Source: Chersky-840 sp963838775 (GTDB lineage Bacteria; Actinomycetota; Acidimicrobiia; Acidimicrobiales; UBA8190). Taken from it: a stretch of DNA of 64,000 bases. Both the position numbers and the translations under genes were made by a program. Positions 1-9,116 of this stretch are shown here, piece by piece (positions within the stretch are counted from its first letter, which is position 1; every line of letters starts with the position of its first letter). The stretch covers positions 257,563 to 321,562 of the forward strand of contig CAWISP010000001.1 of assembly GCA_963838775.1 (NCBI GenBank). Reading direction: 5' to 3'. The notes under the pieces were generated by a model. That model made no database searches. It saw only the letters and a program-made list of their open reading frames with translations, and had not been told where the DNA came from.

Positions 1-206
1 GGATGCATTGTCAGTCCTGTGCCGCGCTCATCGAAGAGGCCTTGGCCCGCGACCACCGAGTGCAGCGAGCGGAGGTGGACCTCGCCGCCGCCCGGGCCTC
101 GGTCGTCTTCGACAGCTCCAGCCTCTCGGTCGATGACCTGTGTGCCGCGGTGGTGAGCGCCGGGTACACCGCCGCCCCCCTGGCGTCGGGTGATCCGGTC
201 TTCTAA
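1..206 (+). CDS. CopZ-like heavy-metal-associated (HMA) protein, 5' truncated by window edge
   Basis: The visible 67 residues form one HMA domain (ferredoxin-like metal chaperone fold). They open directly with MHCQSC, the GMxCxxC copper(I)-binding motif, and the preceding bases (gg) suit a Gly codon, so the true start lies before the window. The stop codon abuts the GTG start of the copper ATPase, so the two genes are almost certainly co-transcribed and translationally coupled. Members of this family carry Cu(I) to P1B-type ATPases. It could instead be the last N-terminal HMA domain of a longer protein. Confidence 0.8.
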   Translation, partial: MHCQSCAALIEEALARDHRVQRAEVDLAAARASVVFDSSSLSVDDLCAAVVSAGYTAAPLASGDPVF

Positions 207-2885
207 GTGCTGACCGCCCCCCCAGATTCCGCCGCCGCGGCTCCCGACGATGCCGCTCCGGTTGCCACGGTCGAGCTCACCTTGGGGGGCATGCACTGCA
301 ACGCCTGCGCCACGCGCATCGAGCGGGCCCTCGCCGACCAAGGCGCGGTGCTGAGCGCGTCGGTCAACCTGGCCACCAACCGGGCCTTCGTGACCTATGA
401 CGCCACTGCGGCGACGACAGACGACCTGTGCGCCACGGTCAGCACCGTCGGCTACTCGGCGGTGGCGGCACGCGACGACGGGGCGCCCCGAGCGCGCGAG
501 GATCCCGATCACTGGGGGATCCGGGCCGCCGTGTCGTGGCCCATAGCCCTCGTCGCGCTGGGAGTGGCGCTCTTCGCGCCCCAGAATGCGGTGTCGGGTT
601 GGATCGTCCTTTGTCTGGCCGTCGTGGTCGAGGTGGCGGGAGGATGGCCCTTCTTGCGCGCCAGCGCCCGTCTCCTGCGTCACGGCGCCACGAGCATGGA
701 CACGCTGATCGCGGTCGGCACCCTGGCGGCGCTGGCCGTCAGCGCCGTGGAAGCGATCGCCCTCGGTGGCCGGCACGTGCACATCGGGGGAGGCGGTGAA
801 TTCGCGGCGCGACTCCACGGCGTCATGGCCCCGCTGATCATCGCCATCCTCGTCACGGGACGCGCCATCGAGGCACGCGCCCGCGGCTTGGCCGCCCGCG
901 CCATGCACTCCCTGATGGCCCTGCGGCCCCCGACCGCCCGGGTGGTGTCCGGCCCCGATGACACCGAAGGGCACCTGGTGGCACCCGAAAGCGTTCCGGT
1001 GGGCGCGTTGGTGCGGGTACGCCCCAACGAGGCGATCCCGCTCGACGGGACCGTGTTGAGCGGGTGGTCGGCGGTCGACGAATCGATGCTCACCGGTGAA
1101 CCGCTTCCTGTCGAACACAGCCCGGGCAGCAACGTCACGGGAGGGACGCGCAACGGGGCCGGGGCCCTGGTCATACGCGTCGCCACCATCGCGGCCGAAT
1201 CGGTGCTGTCCCGCATGCAGCGTCTGGTGGAGGACGCGCAGAGGGACAAGCCTCCAACACAAAAGCTCGCCGACCGGATCAGCGGCGTCTTCGTCCCTGT
1301 GGTCCTGGTCGCTGCGGCGGCGACGTTCCTCACGTGGTGGCTACTGGACGGGAACTTCGGGACCGCGGTGCTGAGCGGGGTGGCCGTCCTGCTGGTGGCG
1401 TGCCCGTGCGCCATGGGCCTGGCGACGCCCGTCGCCATGATGGTCGGCACGGGCCGGGCCTCGGCGTTGGGAATTCTCGTGCGAAGCGGCGATGCGCTCG
1501 AGCGACTGGCCAAGGCGGATACCGTGGTGTTCGACAAGACCGGAACCCTGACGGAGCGCTTCGCCAGTGTCACCGAAGTGGCGTCGGTCCCCGACGTCGA
1601 CGAGGGTCAGGTGCTCGCCCTGGCGTCGGCCGTCGAGGCCGAGAGCGAGCATCCGATCGCGGTGGCGATCTGCCGCGCCGCCGAGCCGGCCGGCCTGGCC
1701 AGCGATGTGGAGGTCCTTCCCGGGGCAGGTGTCGTCGGCACCGTGGACGGCCATCGCATCCTGGTGGGCCGGCTCGACCCCACGACCACGCCAGCGTCCT
1801 TGCGCGCCGCGAGCTCGACGTACCAGGGTCGGGGTGACACCGTGGTGTCGGTCATCTGTGATGAGCGGACGATCGGGGTCATCGCCGTGGCCACGCCGAT
1901 TCGCGACGATGCCGGCCCGGCCATCGCGACCCTTCACCGCATGGGGCTCAAGACCGCCATCCTGAGTGGTGACGGTGCACCGGCGGTGACGACGGTGGCG
2001 AGCGCGCTCGGCATCGACGTCGCTCGCAGCGCCTTGACCCCGTCCGAGAAACTGGATGCGCTGCAGGCCATGCAGGCCGACGGCCATCGGGTCGTGATGG
2101 TCGGAGACGGCGTCAACGACGCGCCGGCCCTGGCCGCCGCCGATGTGGGCTGCGCGGTAGGCAGCGGCTCCGAGTCCGCCCTCGCCAACAGTGATGTCGC
2201 CCTGCTCGGCAGTGACCTCGGGGGCGTTCCGGCTGCGGTGGGGATCGCCTCTTCCACCTCGGCCGTCATCGTCCAGAACTTCGGCTGGGCTATGGGGTAC
2301 AACCTCTCGGCACTGCCCTTGGCCGCGGCCGGGCTGCTCGACCCGTTGGTCGCTGCCGTCGCCATGGGCTTCTCCAGCTTGATCGTGGTGCTCAACAGTC
2401 TGCGCCTGGCCCGTCTCGGGCGCACCGGCATCGATCGCATCCGCCCCCCCTCCGTGATGCGCGGCGTGCGAGGGTTCGTCCTGTCGGTGGCCGTGCCCGT
2501 GGTGTTGTTCGCGGGCGCCACCGTGGTGGGGCAAGCCGTGTCGCCGAGCCGCGGGCAACCACTGCTGCCGAGCCTGCCCAGCATCTCGACCGTCTCGCTC
2601 TCCCGCGGCTCGTCAGCCGAGGTGTACCTCCAGTCTTCGCAGGCCGGGGTCAACCAATTCCATGTGATCTTCACCCCGTCGACCGGACCGTCGGGGGTGT
2701 CGGCGACCCCTCGCGTCGTCGCCACGCGGCGGGGCGCCGCCCCGATGGCCCTGCGGATGGTCAAGGTGAGCCCGGGGCACTACAGCGCATACGCCGTCTT
2801 CAGTCCCGGTACCTGGCGATTCGTGACAGTCGAGGTGATCCACGGTCGACCGCAGTCGTTCTCCGTCCAGCGCGTCCTCTCCTGA
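207..2885 (+). CDS. copA: Copper-translocating P1B-type ATPase with extra C-terminal exported domain
   Basis: 892-residue P-type ATPase that exports Cu(I) at the expense of ATP. In order it has an N-terminal HMA domain (GGMHCNAC, about residues 27-34), membrane helices from about residue 107, the TGE actuator loop (LTGEPLP), the intramembrane CPC metal site (residues 399-401), the phosphorylated Asp in DKTGT (D443) and the hinge GDGVNDAP (633-640). After the last transmembrane pair there is a further hydrophobic segment near residue 755 and about 110 residues of probable beta-sandwich (YLQSSQAGVNQFHV ... GTWRFVTVEV). Copper ATPases normally stop before this, and the extension resembles YtkA/FixH-like extracytoplasmic domains. 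The GTG start directly follows the upstream stop. Copper specificity is inferred from CPC plus HMA. Confidence 0.95.
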   Translation: MLTAPPDSAAAAPDDAAPVATVELTLGGMHCNACATRIERALADQGAVLSASVNLATNRAFVTYDATAATTDDLCATVSTVGYSAVAARDDGAPRAREDPDHWGIRAAVSWPIALVALGVALFAPQNAVSGWIVLCLAVVVEVAGGWPFLRASARLLRHGATSMDTLIAVGTLAALAVSAVEAIALGGRHVHIGGGGEFAARLHGVMAPLIIAILVTGRAIEARARGLAARAMHSLMALRPPTARVVSGPDDTEGHLVAPESVPVGALVRVRPNEAIPLDGTVLSGWSAVDESMLTGEPLPVEHSPGSNVTGGTRNGAGALVIRVATIAAESVLSRMQRLVEDAQRDKPPTQKLADRISGVFVPVVLVAAAATFLTWWLLDGNFGTAVLSGVAVLLVACPCAMGLATPVAMMVGTGRASALGILVRSGDALERLAKADTVVFDKTGTLTERFASVTEVASVPDVDEGQVLALASAVEAESEHPIAVAICRAAEPAGLASDVEVLPGAGVVGTVDGHRILVGRLDPTTTPASLRAASSTYQGRGDTVVSVICDERTIGVIAVATPIRDDAGPAIATLHRMGLKTAILSGDGAPAVTTVASALGIDVARSALTPSEKLDALQAMQADGHRVVMVGDGVNDAPALAAADVGCAVGSGSESALANSDVALLGSDLGGVPAAVGIASSTSAVIVQNFGWAMGYNLSALPLAAAGLLDPLVAAVAMGFSSLIVVLNSLRLARLGRTGIDRIRPPSVMRGVRGFVLSVAVPVVLFAGATVVGQAVSPSRGQPLLPSLPSISTVSLSRGSSAEVYLQSSQAGVNQFHVIFTPSTGPSGVSATPRVVATRRGAAPMALRMVKVSPGHYSAYAVFSPGTWRFVTVEVIHGRPQSFSVQRVLS

Positions 2886-2938
2886 CGGCTCGACAAGGCG
2901 ACCCGGACATCGCGACGCCCTCCATTACCCTGGGACGC

Positions 2939-3505
2939 GTGCGCAGCCGGAGTCGAATGAGCGCCGCAGGGTTGGCGCTGCTCGTAGGGATCGCGGCTGC
3001 CGGTTGCGGATCGTCACCGTCGGGACAACCGGCGTCCCGAGCCTCCACCACCACGACCCGGGCACCGCTGCCGGCGGGAAGGTACCCGTCGACCATCTCC
3101 AAGATGGTGTGCGAGGACGACGCGCAACACGAGATAGCGGCGGCACTCGGCCTCAAGACGACGCAGGTCTCGACGCCAACATGGGTCGACCACCTCTACT
3201 CCTGTCGCTATGAGTACCCCAACGGCGCATTCATGCTTTCGGTCAAGGAACTGTCGAGCTGGGCCCAGACCCTCGACTACTTCCACGGGCTGGCGAACCA
3301 GTACGGCGACACGCGCTCGCTCGGGAACCTGGGACAGGGCGCATTCAGCGAAACGGACGGCTCGGTGGTGGTCCGAAAGGACTGGAAGGTGCTCACCGTC
3401 GACATCACCGGCCTGCCTGACCAGTTCGGCGTCCCACCCACCAGCTCGGGCGACATCGCCGTGACGGTGGCGGACGTGATCCTGGGTTGCTGGGCAGGCG
3501 ACTGA
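2939..3505 (+). CDS. Putative exported lipoprotein, function unknown
   Basis: 188 residues. The N-terminus has a basic stretch, a hydrophobic core and a lipobox-like AAAGC near residue 23, followed by a Ser/Thr/Pro-rich linker (SRASTTTTRAPLP), as in actinobacterial lipoproteins. The mature part has three cysteines (MVCEDD, YSCRYE, GCWAGD) and resembles the small DUF3558-like lipoproteins in general style, but no family can be assigned. The GTG at 2939 is used here. An ATG six codons later (2957) would also leave a working signal. It lies 53 bp after copA and is probably part of the same copper block. Confidence 0.65.
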   Translation: MRSRSRMSAAGLALLVGIAAAGCGSSPSGQPASRASTTTTRAPLPAGRYPSTISKMVCEDDAQHEIAAALGLKTTQVSTPTWVDHLYSCRYEYPNGAFMLSVKELSSWAQTLDYFHGLANQYGDTRSLGNLGQGAFSETDGSVVVRKDWKVLTVDITGLPDQFGVPPTSSGDIAVTVADVILGCWAGD

Positions 3506-3619
3506 CCACCGGAATCGGCGCCGACCAGGGCGTCGAGGCGAAGACTACGATTTGGTCTGACCCGCGCCGGCACGAGGCGCGAGCGCTGATTCCCTGGTGC
3601 TGGGAATCGAGGGGAGACG

Positions 3620-4618
3620 GTGGGCGGCACTTCAGAGTCTGTCGGGTCGACACGGGTCCGGGCATCGACGGGAACCCCACCGGCATGGCGTCCCCCCGAT
3701 GAACGGCGGGCCCTGCAGCTGGTGCTCGCCACGATCTGGCTCCTCGACGGCGTCTTGCAATTGCAGCCTTTCATGTTCACGCGGCAGTTCGGCACCACCA
3801 TGCTGGCCCCGACGGCCGCCGGGAACCCGAACCCGGTCGCCCACTCGATCACCTGGGCGGCGCACGTCATCTCCAACCACTCGGTCACCACCGATGCCTG
3901 CTTCGCGGTGATCCAGATACTCCTCGGCCTTGCCATCGCGTGGCGCCCCACGGTCAAGGCGGGACTCGCCGCCTCGATCGTGTGGGCGGTCATGGTGTGG
4001 TGGTTCGGGGAAGGCCTCGGCGGCGTCATCGCCGGTACGGCGCACACCGTGAGCGGAGCACCAGGAGCGGTGCTGCTCTATGCGGTGCTCGCGGTGTTGC
4101 TGTGGCCCTCGGATCGCGTCGGCTCCGATTCGTCGTTCATCGCAGCCCGCGCCGTGGGCGAGCCCGTGGCGCGGCTGCTGTGGGTCGTGTTGTGGGGTGG
4201 GCTCTCGCTCTTCGCCATGCTCGGCTCCAACCGCTCGGCCGACGGGCTCCGCGACCTCGTCCTTCGGATGAGCACCGGAGAGCCCACCTGGTTGGCCTCC
4301 CTCGACCGGCACGTCGCCGACATGCTCGGCCACCGGGGGCTGGCGATATCGATCGTGCTGTGCGTTGTACTGGCTGCTATCACGTTCAGCGTCTACCTGC
4401 CGTTTCGCGCGGCGAGAGTGATGGTGTGGGTGGCCGTGACCGTGGCCCTGGTGATCTGGGTCCTCGGTCAGAATTTCGGGCAGGTCTTCTCCGGTTCGGC
4501 CACCGATCTCAACAGCGGCCCCCTCCTGGCGCTATTTGCGGTCGCGTACTGGAGGCGTCGCCCACCGGCCACCGTGGCCCCCGAGGTCCGCCGCCGGGTC
4601 GCGGTGGGGATGGCTTAG
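3620..4618 (+). CDS. Multi-spanning membrane protein of the copper locus, function unknown
   Basis: 332 residues with about eight predicted hydrophobic segments. The soluble loop before the first helix ends in DERRALQLVLATIWLLDG, and a later loop contains FTRQFGTTMLAPTAAGNPNP. The GTG start has a strong Shine-Dalgarno (gaggggaga) at proper spacing. The stop is four bases before the GTG of the DUF5134 gene, so the two are coupled. Architecture and linkage to copA suggest a DoxX-like or cuproprotein-associated membrane component, but there is no diagnostic motif. The role in copper handling is inferred only from neighbours. Confidence 0.7.
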   Translation: MGGTSESVGSTRVRASTGTPPAWRPPDERRALQLVLATIWLLDGVLQLQPFMFTRQFGTTMLAPTAAGNPNPVAHSITWAAHVISNHSVTTDACFAVIQILLGLAIAWRPTVKAGLAASIVWAVMVWWFGEGLGGVIAGTAHTVSGAPGAVLLYAVLAVLLWPSDRVGSDSSFIAARAVGEPVARLLWVVLWGGLSLFAMLGSNRSADGLRDLVLRMSTGEPTWLASLDRHVADMLGHRGLAISIVLCVVLAAITFSVYLPFRAARVMVWVAVTVALVIWVLGQNFGQVFSGSATDLNSGPLLALFAVAYWRRRPPATVAPEVRRRVAVGMA

Positions 4619-4622
4619 ACCC

Positions 4623-5345
4623 GTGCCCCATCCCACCTGGCTGGCCTACACGTTCGCGTTCGTGATGGTGGCTGTGTCGCTCTATTGCGTGGCGTGGTTG
4701 ATCGTGGCCACGCGGCGCAATCGACAACGCCATGTGGACGTGAACATCTCCCACGTGGCCATGGGCTTGGGGATGGCGGGCACGCTCGTCCCCCGCCTCA
4801 ACCTACTGCCCGACGGCCTATGGGAGGCCGTGTTCGTCGCCATCGCGCTCTGGTTCTCGTGGCAGGGAGTCCGTTTCCTGATGCAGCGGGCCGGCGGTCG
4901 CGACCGCTCTGCACACGGCGTGTCGCACTACCTGATCCATCTCGTCATGGCACTCGCCATGATCTACATGTACCTCGCCGCCGTGCCGGCTCAAGCCCAG
5001 ACCGGGTCGGCCATGTCGATGACCGGTCCCACCGGCGCCGGCGCCAACTTCGTGGGACTGCCCCTCCTGTTCGTCCTGACCCTGTTCGCGTCGGCGGTCT
5101 GGCAGCTCGACGGACTGAGCCGCTACACGCCATCACAGCGAGATCTGGTCGGTGTTAGCACGCGCACGGCGGTGGGATCCGGTGCCCGGGGATCGTGGGA
5201 CAGCGCCGCCGTGCACGGGGGTGAAGGCCCCCAACCCTCGGAGACGGGCCCCGACCCGTCGGCGTCACTCGCACCGCGGCTGGAGATGGGCTGTCACATC
5301 GTGATGTGCATCGCGATGGGCTACATGCTCATCCTCATGCTCTAG
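4623..5345 (+). CDS. DUF5134 family membrane protein
   Basis: 240 residues, about six membrane segments. The pattern ISHVAMGLGMAG near the N-terminus, VSHYLIHLVMALAMIYMYLA in the middle and CHIVMCIAMGYMLILM at the C-terminus is typical of the actinobacterial DUF5134 family. Its helices carry His and Met residues (HVAMG, HLVMALAM, MGCHIVM) that could bind a metal ion. In actinobacteria this family is often found beside copper and redox genes. The start is taken as GTG 4623, four bases after the preceding stop; the reading frame is open further upstream but overlaps the previous gene. Confidence 0.7.
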   Translation: MPHPTWLAYTFAFVMVAVSLYCVAWLIVATRRNRQRHVDVNISHVAMGLGMAGTLVPRLNLLPDGLWEAVFVAIALWFSWQGVRFLMQRAGGRDRSAHGVSHYLIHLVMALAMIYMYLAAVPAQAQTGSAMSMTGPTGAGANFVGLPLLFVLTLFASAVWQLDGLSRYTPSQRDLVGVSTRTAVGSGARGSWDSAAVHGGEGPQPSETGPDPSASLAPRLEMGCHIVMCIAMGYMLILML

Positions 5346-5375
5346 GCCGAGCGAGCGTCGGCACCTTCCGACTCC

Positions 5376-8228
5376 TCATCCCCTGCCTTCAGGCGAAGGC
5401 TCCGGGCCTCTCGCCGTGGCTGCGGCGTCCACCAGGGACGGTGCTCCCCGAGTCGGACGCCACGCCGCGACGTGGCCCCGCCGTCCCGTCGACCGGATCC
5501 GGCCCGCCAGCGCGGGTGGTGCCGCCACCCGGGCGCCATGGTGCGACGCCCGCGAACGGCGGCGCCACAGCAATGCGGTCACCCCGAGCGCGCCCAACGC
5601 GGCCAGCGCACCCCCCGACAGCCACAGAGCCGTCCCGAAACCGGGTGCCGTGTACTTCCACGTAAGGGTCCCGGCTCCGGCAGGGACGGTGACTGCCTGC
5701 ACGACGCCCGACACGCGCACGGGGAGCATCTGGGTCGCCCCCGTGCCCGACCGCCGCCAGGTAGCGCTCCACCCGGGGATGGCCGCACCGGAGCGCACGA
5801 CGATCACCCCATGCGGCGACGACACCCGGGCCCGGGTCGGCGCCCACGCCGGACCGCCGGTCACCCCGATCGTCGCGCCCGCGGTCGAGCTGCCGGGACG
5901 CGCTTCGAGCGAGAGCCCGGCTCGGGCCCGCGTATCGTCGAACACGGCGAAGGTGCCATCGAATCCCTGGAACCGCCAATGGGGGGGGACCAGGACATCT
6001 TGGAGTTCCCCGTCTGCACGGAAGATCTCTCCACCTACCGTGGTGATCACGGGGGCGTCGACGCTGATGCTCTTCCCCGCCGCAGCGATCTCCACTCCGA
6101 CGATGGTCCGGGAGGGCGTGACCGGAACACCGAGCTCATCACCGGGGAGCGCTACGGGCGTCTCCCACCGCGTCGATCCGGACGCTCCCACCACCCCGAC
6201 CCGGACGCCGGACAGGGCAACGGTCTGTCCGCTCAAAGGAATGGTGAGCGACATCACGTCCAGGGGGGCGCCGAGCCACCACGAGGCCTGTTGTCGGGGC
6301 GCGAGTTGGCGCCGGCCCACCTGGGAGTCCGACCCGTTCGACCCTGTGCCGGTGGTGACGAGATAGGCCGACGGCGTCAACAGCACGGTTGTGTCGAGCT
6401 GATCGAGCGTGCCGTTCGAGATCGCCTGGGGATCGAGCACGTTCTGGCCCTCCCCCGTCGCCTGGTGTGACCCCGTGACCTGCGCATAGGTGCTGTCCAC
6501 GATGGAGCTGTAGCCCTCGACCGACGGCGTGCCCGTCAGGACGTTGCTGTCGGACACCCCGAGCTCGGTGAGCTCCCCGGGGTCGAGCTCGTCGGGGTCA
6601 TAGACCGCGAATCGACCACTGTGGACCAGGCTGCGCACCGGGACGAGGGGCGGTGTGCGGTCCGTGACGTGGGGCGCGCTCGGAGACGCCTCGGCCGGGG
6701 CCGGGGCCCGGGTGAGCCCCGGTGCCACCGAGAGCAGCGTGAGCACGGTGAAGATCCCGATATCGAGGACCACGAAGCCGACGAGGGCGCGGGCCCGGAG
6801 GCGACCGACGAGCCTCGGCCCCCACATGACGAGGGCGATGGCCGCCAACCCGAGCACGAGGAAGGGCACCAGCCACGGTGCCGAGGGGCCGGCTCGATTC
6901 GCCATGCTCGGGGCGAGACCCATCCACCGCAACATCCCCGCGCCCCAGGCCAGCGTCACCGTGATGATCGCCACCACGGCGACGGGAGGAACGAGCCCCA
7001 GGAGTCGACGTGGGAACGGAAGTCTCCCCCGCTCCGACACCGCCGAGCGGAGCCACACGTCGACCCAGTACGCAAGGAGTACGGACAAGGCGAAGTCGGC
7101 GATCATGATGTTGCGACTCTGGAGTCGCTGGTCCCCGAACAGCGGCAGGTGCACGAGCACAGGACCCAGCACGGTGTTGCCTCCGAGAGCGAGGATCACA
7201 CCCACGATCGCAATCAGATGCCAGATGAGCCACTCCGGCACGCGCTGACGCAGCCGCAACCGCCCGAGCAGCCCGAAGGCGGCCACGAGGGGCAGGAGAC
7301 CCACGTACCCGGTGATCTCATTGAGGCTGTACGGCCCGAAGAAGGTCGGCTGACCGAACGAGCCCGACCCACCGAAGAGGTCGGGCACGATCGACAGGAG
7401 CAGCCACTTGGGGGTCAACGATCCCGAATCGAAGAGCGCCACGGTGTGCATGGCGCGCTGCGAGGTGTGGACGGCTTCGATCCCGGGAAGCCACTGGACG
7501 GCGCCGACCCCCGCACCGAGCACGGCGCCGATCGACACGTACCCGACGTAGCGCCAACGCGCCGATCGTCGACCCAGTCGCCACGCCCGCCACAGGGCAT
7601 ACACGGCGAGGATGACGACGGCATCATCGATGGCGCGCGGTTCGCCGGCAAGGATCACCATCGCCCCCGCGCCGGCCAGTGCGCACACCCAGGCCAGGCG
7701 CGCCCGGAGTTCGTGGCTCTCGGACAACTTGAGGACAGCCACCAGGGCCACGGGCACCCAGCTCATGCCGGCCACGAAGCCGACGTGCGCAACCTGGGCG
7801 GTCATGGCCCCGGCGAACGCGAACGACACCCCCCCGAGGAAGCTGGCCACCGGGGACAAGCGCGACATGCGCAAGAACGCGAACGTCCCCAGTCCCGCGA
7901 CCCACCACGTCACGATGAGGTTGATCGTCCATGCCGTCGGCCCCGACATGACGGCGAACAACCACGTCAACGGGTAGGCAGCCCCCGCATTCCAGCCACC
8001 GAGCAGCGGTGTCCCACTCCAGATGTAGGGATCGAACAGCGGCAGTTGCCCGTGGCGGAGCTGTGACCCGACGAGCACCCGCAACGGGTAGTTCTGGATG
8101 AGATCGTCGCTGGGGACGACGGGATGACCGAACATCGCCGGTACGCCGAACACGAGGACCGGCAAGGCGACGAGCACGCCGATGCCTCTGCGACTGTGAG
8201 GCGGGAACCCGATCGTCGGAGCGGGCAT
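5376..8228 (-). CDS. Large YfhO-type membrane protein (GT-C-like)
   Basis: About 950 residues from ATG 8228; an upstream ATG at 8357 would add 43 polar residues. The N-terminal half contains roughly a dozen membrane helices with PSDDLIQNYPLRVLV followed by PLFDPYIWSGTPLLGGWNAGAAYP, which is the hallmark of YfhO-like proteins. An Asp pair early in the first extracytoplasmic loop is typical of lipid-linked-sugar transferases. The C-terminal 400 residues are a beta-rich exported domain before a final helix and a basic tail (LLWRRRSRASHHGAR). In Gram-positive bacteria YfhO helps glycosylate cell-envelope polymers. Convergent with the copper operon, with only 30 bp between the stops. Confidence 0.8.
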   Translation of the reverse strand: MPAPTIGFPPHSRRGIGVLVALPVLVFGVPAMFGHPVVPSDDLIQNYPLRVLVGSQLRHGQLPLFDPYIWSGTPLLGGWNAGAAYPLTWLFAVMSGPTAWTINLIVTWWVAGLGTFAFLRMSRLSPVASFLGGVSFAFAGAMTAQVAHVGFVAGMSWVPVALVAVLKLSESHELRARLAWVCALAGAGAMVILAGEPRAIDDAVVILAVYALWRAWRLGRRSARWRYVGYVSIGAVLGAGVGAVQWLPGIEAVHTSQRAMHTVALFDSGSLTPKWLLLSIVPDLFGGSGSFGQPTFFGPYSLNEITGYVGLLPLVAAFGLLGRLRLRQRVPEWLIWHLIAIVGVILALGGNTVLGPVLVHLPLFGDQRLQSRNIMIADFALSVLLAYWVDVWLRSAVSERGRLPFPRRLLGLVPPVAVVAIITVTLAWGAGMLRWMGLAPSMANRAGPSAPWLVPFLVLGLAAIALVMWGPRLVGRLRARALVGFVVLDIGIFTVLTLLSVAPGLTRAPAPAEASPSAPHVTDRTPPLVPVRSLVHSGRFAVYDPDELDPGELTELGVSDSNVLTGTPSVEGYSSIVDSTYAQVTGSHQATGEGQNVLDPQAISNGTLDQLDTTVLLTPSAYLVTTGTGSNGSDSQVGRRQLAPRQQASWWLGAPLDVMSLTIPLSGQTVALSGVRVGVVGASGSTRWETPVALPGDELGVPVTPSRTIVGVEIAAAGKSISVDAPVITTVGGEIFRADGELQDVLVPPHWRFQGFDGTFAVFDDTRARAGLSLEARPGSSTAGATIGVTGGPAWAPTRARVSSPHGVIVVRSGAAIPGWSATWRRSGTGATQMLPVRVSGVVQAVTVPAGAGTLTWKYTAPGFGTALWLSGGALAALGALGVTALLWRRRSRASHHGARVAAPPALAGRIRSTGRRGHVAAWRPTRGAPSLVDAAATARGPEPSPEGRG

Positions 8229-8435
8229 CTGACGCGGGCGGATGTCCTCCGCGCGGCCCACGAGCAGTGCCACGAGTTCGAGCTTCCCATACGAGAAGCT
8301 GGGAAGGACCTGGGACGCGCGCCACTTCTCCCAGGCTTTTCCCAGCCCAGCATGCACCCTGCACGAGGCGCGAGCTCGAGCCGATGGACGAGTACCCGGA
8401 TACGAACCGAGAGCTGCTGCTCCCAGCCGGGTGGC

Positions 8436-8933
8436 TCAGCCGGCCTTCACCTCCCGCAGCGTGCCGGCGTGCACGTCGTAGACAAAACCGCGCACGCTGT
8501 CTTTGACGGGGATGAACGGACTCGCTTCGATGCGGGCGATGCTCTGGCGCACGTCGGCGTCCAGGTCGCTGAACGCTTCGGCCGCCCACGGCGGCTTGAT
8601 CCCGGTCTCGGCTCTGATCTGCTCACGAAATTCGTCGTCGGAGAAGGTCAACATCCCGCAGTCGGTGTGGTGGATGAGGATGATCTCCTCGGTGCCGAGC
8701 AGACGCTGGGAGATGGCGAGCGATCGGATCTGGTCGTCGGTGATCACGCCACCGGCGTTGCGGATGATGTGGGCGTCCCCCTCGGCGAGCCCGAGGATTC
8801 CGTACGGGTTGATCCGGGCGTCCATGCACGCCACGATCGCCACCTTGCGATCGGGTGGAATGGGGAGATCGCCCTTGTCGAACGTGGCGGCGTAGGCGTC
8901 GGCGTTCTTGAGGAGTTGATCGGTCGAAGACAT
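8436..8933 (-). CDS. Beta-class carbonic anhydrase
   Basis: 165 residues. Interconverts CO2 and bicarbonate in the cytoplasm. Zinc ligands are visible as C36 in ACMDAR (C-x-D-x-R) and H89/C92 in HHTDCGM, the arrangement of beta-carbonic anhydrases of the small single-domain type like mycobacterial Rv1284. The start is ATG 8933, chosen because AGGAG lies 8 bases upstream and because the preceding 33 codons (rich in Pro, Arg and Thr) do not look like protein. It is monocistronic on the minus strand. Confidence 0.92.
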   Translation of the reverse strand: MSSTDQLLKNADAYAATFDKGDLPIPPDRKVAIVACMDARINPYGILGLAEGDAHIIRNAGGVITDDQIRSLAISQRLLGTEEIILIHHTDCGMLTFSDDEFREQIRAETGIKPPWAAEAFSDLDADVRQSIARIEASPFIPVKDSVRGFVYDVHAGTLREVKAG

Positions 8934-9116
8934 GGGGCGCTCCTGGGAAGTTCGTGGAGTGGATTGCACATCGGGCTTGGTCGGCGCTGCAACTCGTCTC
9001 GCCACGCTGTTCCCACCCGGTGGGAATCCCAATCTACACTAATCCGATTGACAAGATCAGCTTTCATGCCTACGGTGGCGCCCCTGATGGGGCGGGATTG
9101 TGGTGGCGACATCTGG

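Noticed and set aside
680..2764. Long open frames antisense to copA and elsewhere
   Set aside because: They mirror codon-position GC bias of the real gene and have Arg/Pro/Ala-rich sequences without domains.
5416..8066. Plus-strand ORFs opposite the YfhO-type gene
   Set aside because: Antisense shadows with no domain; the minus-strand protein has clear membrane topology and family motifs.
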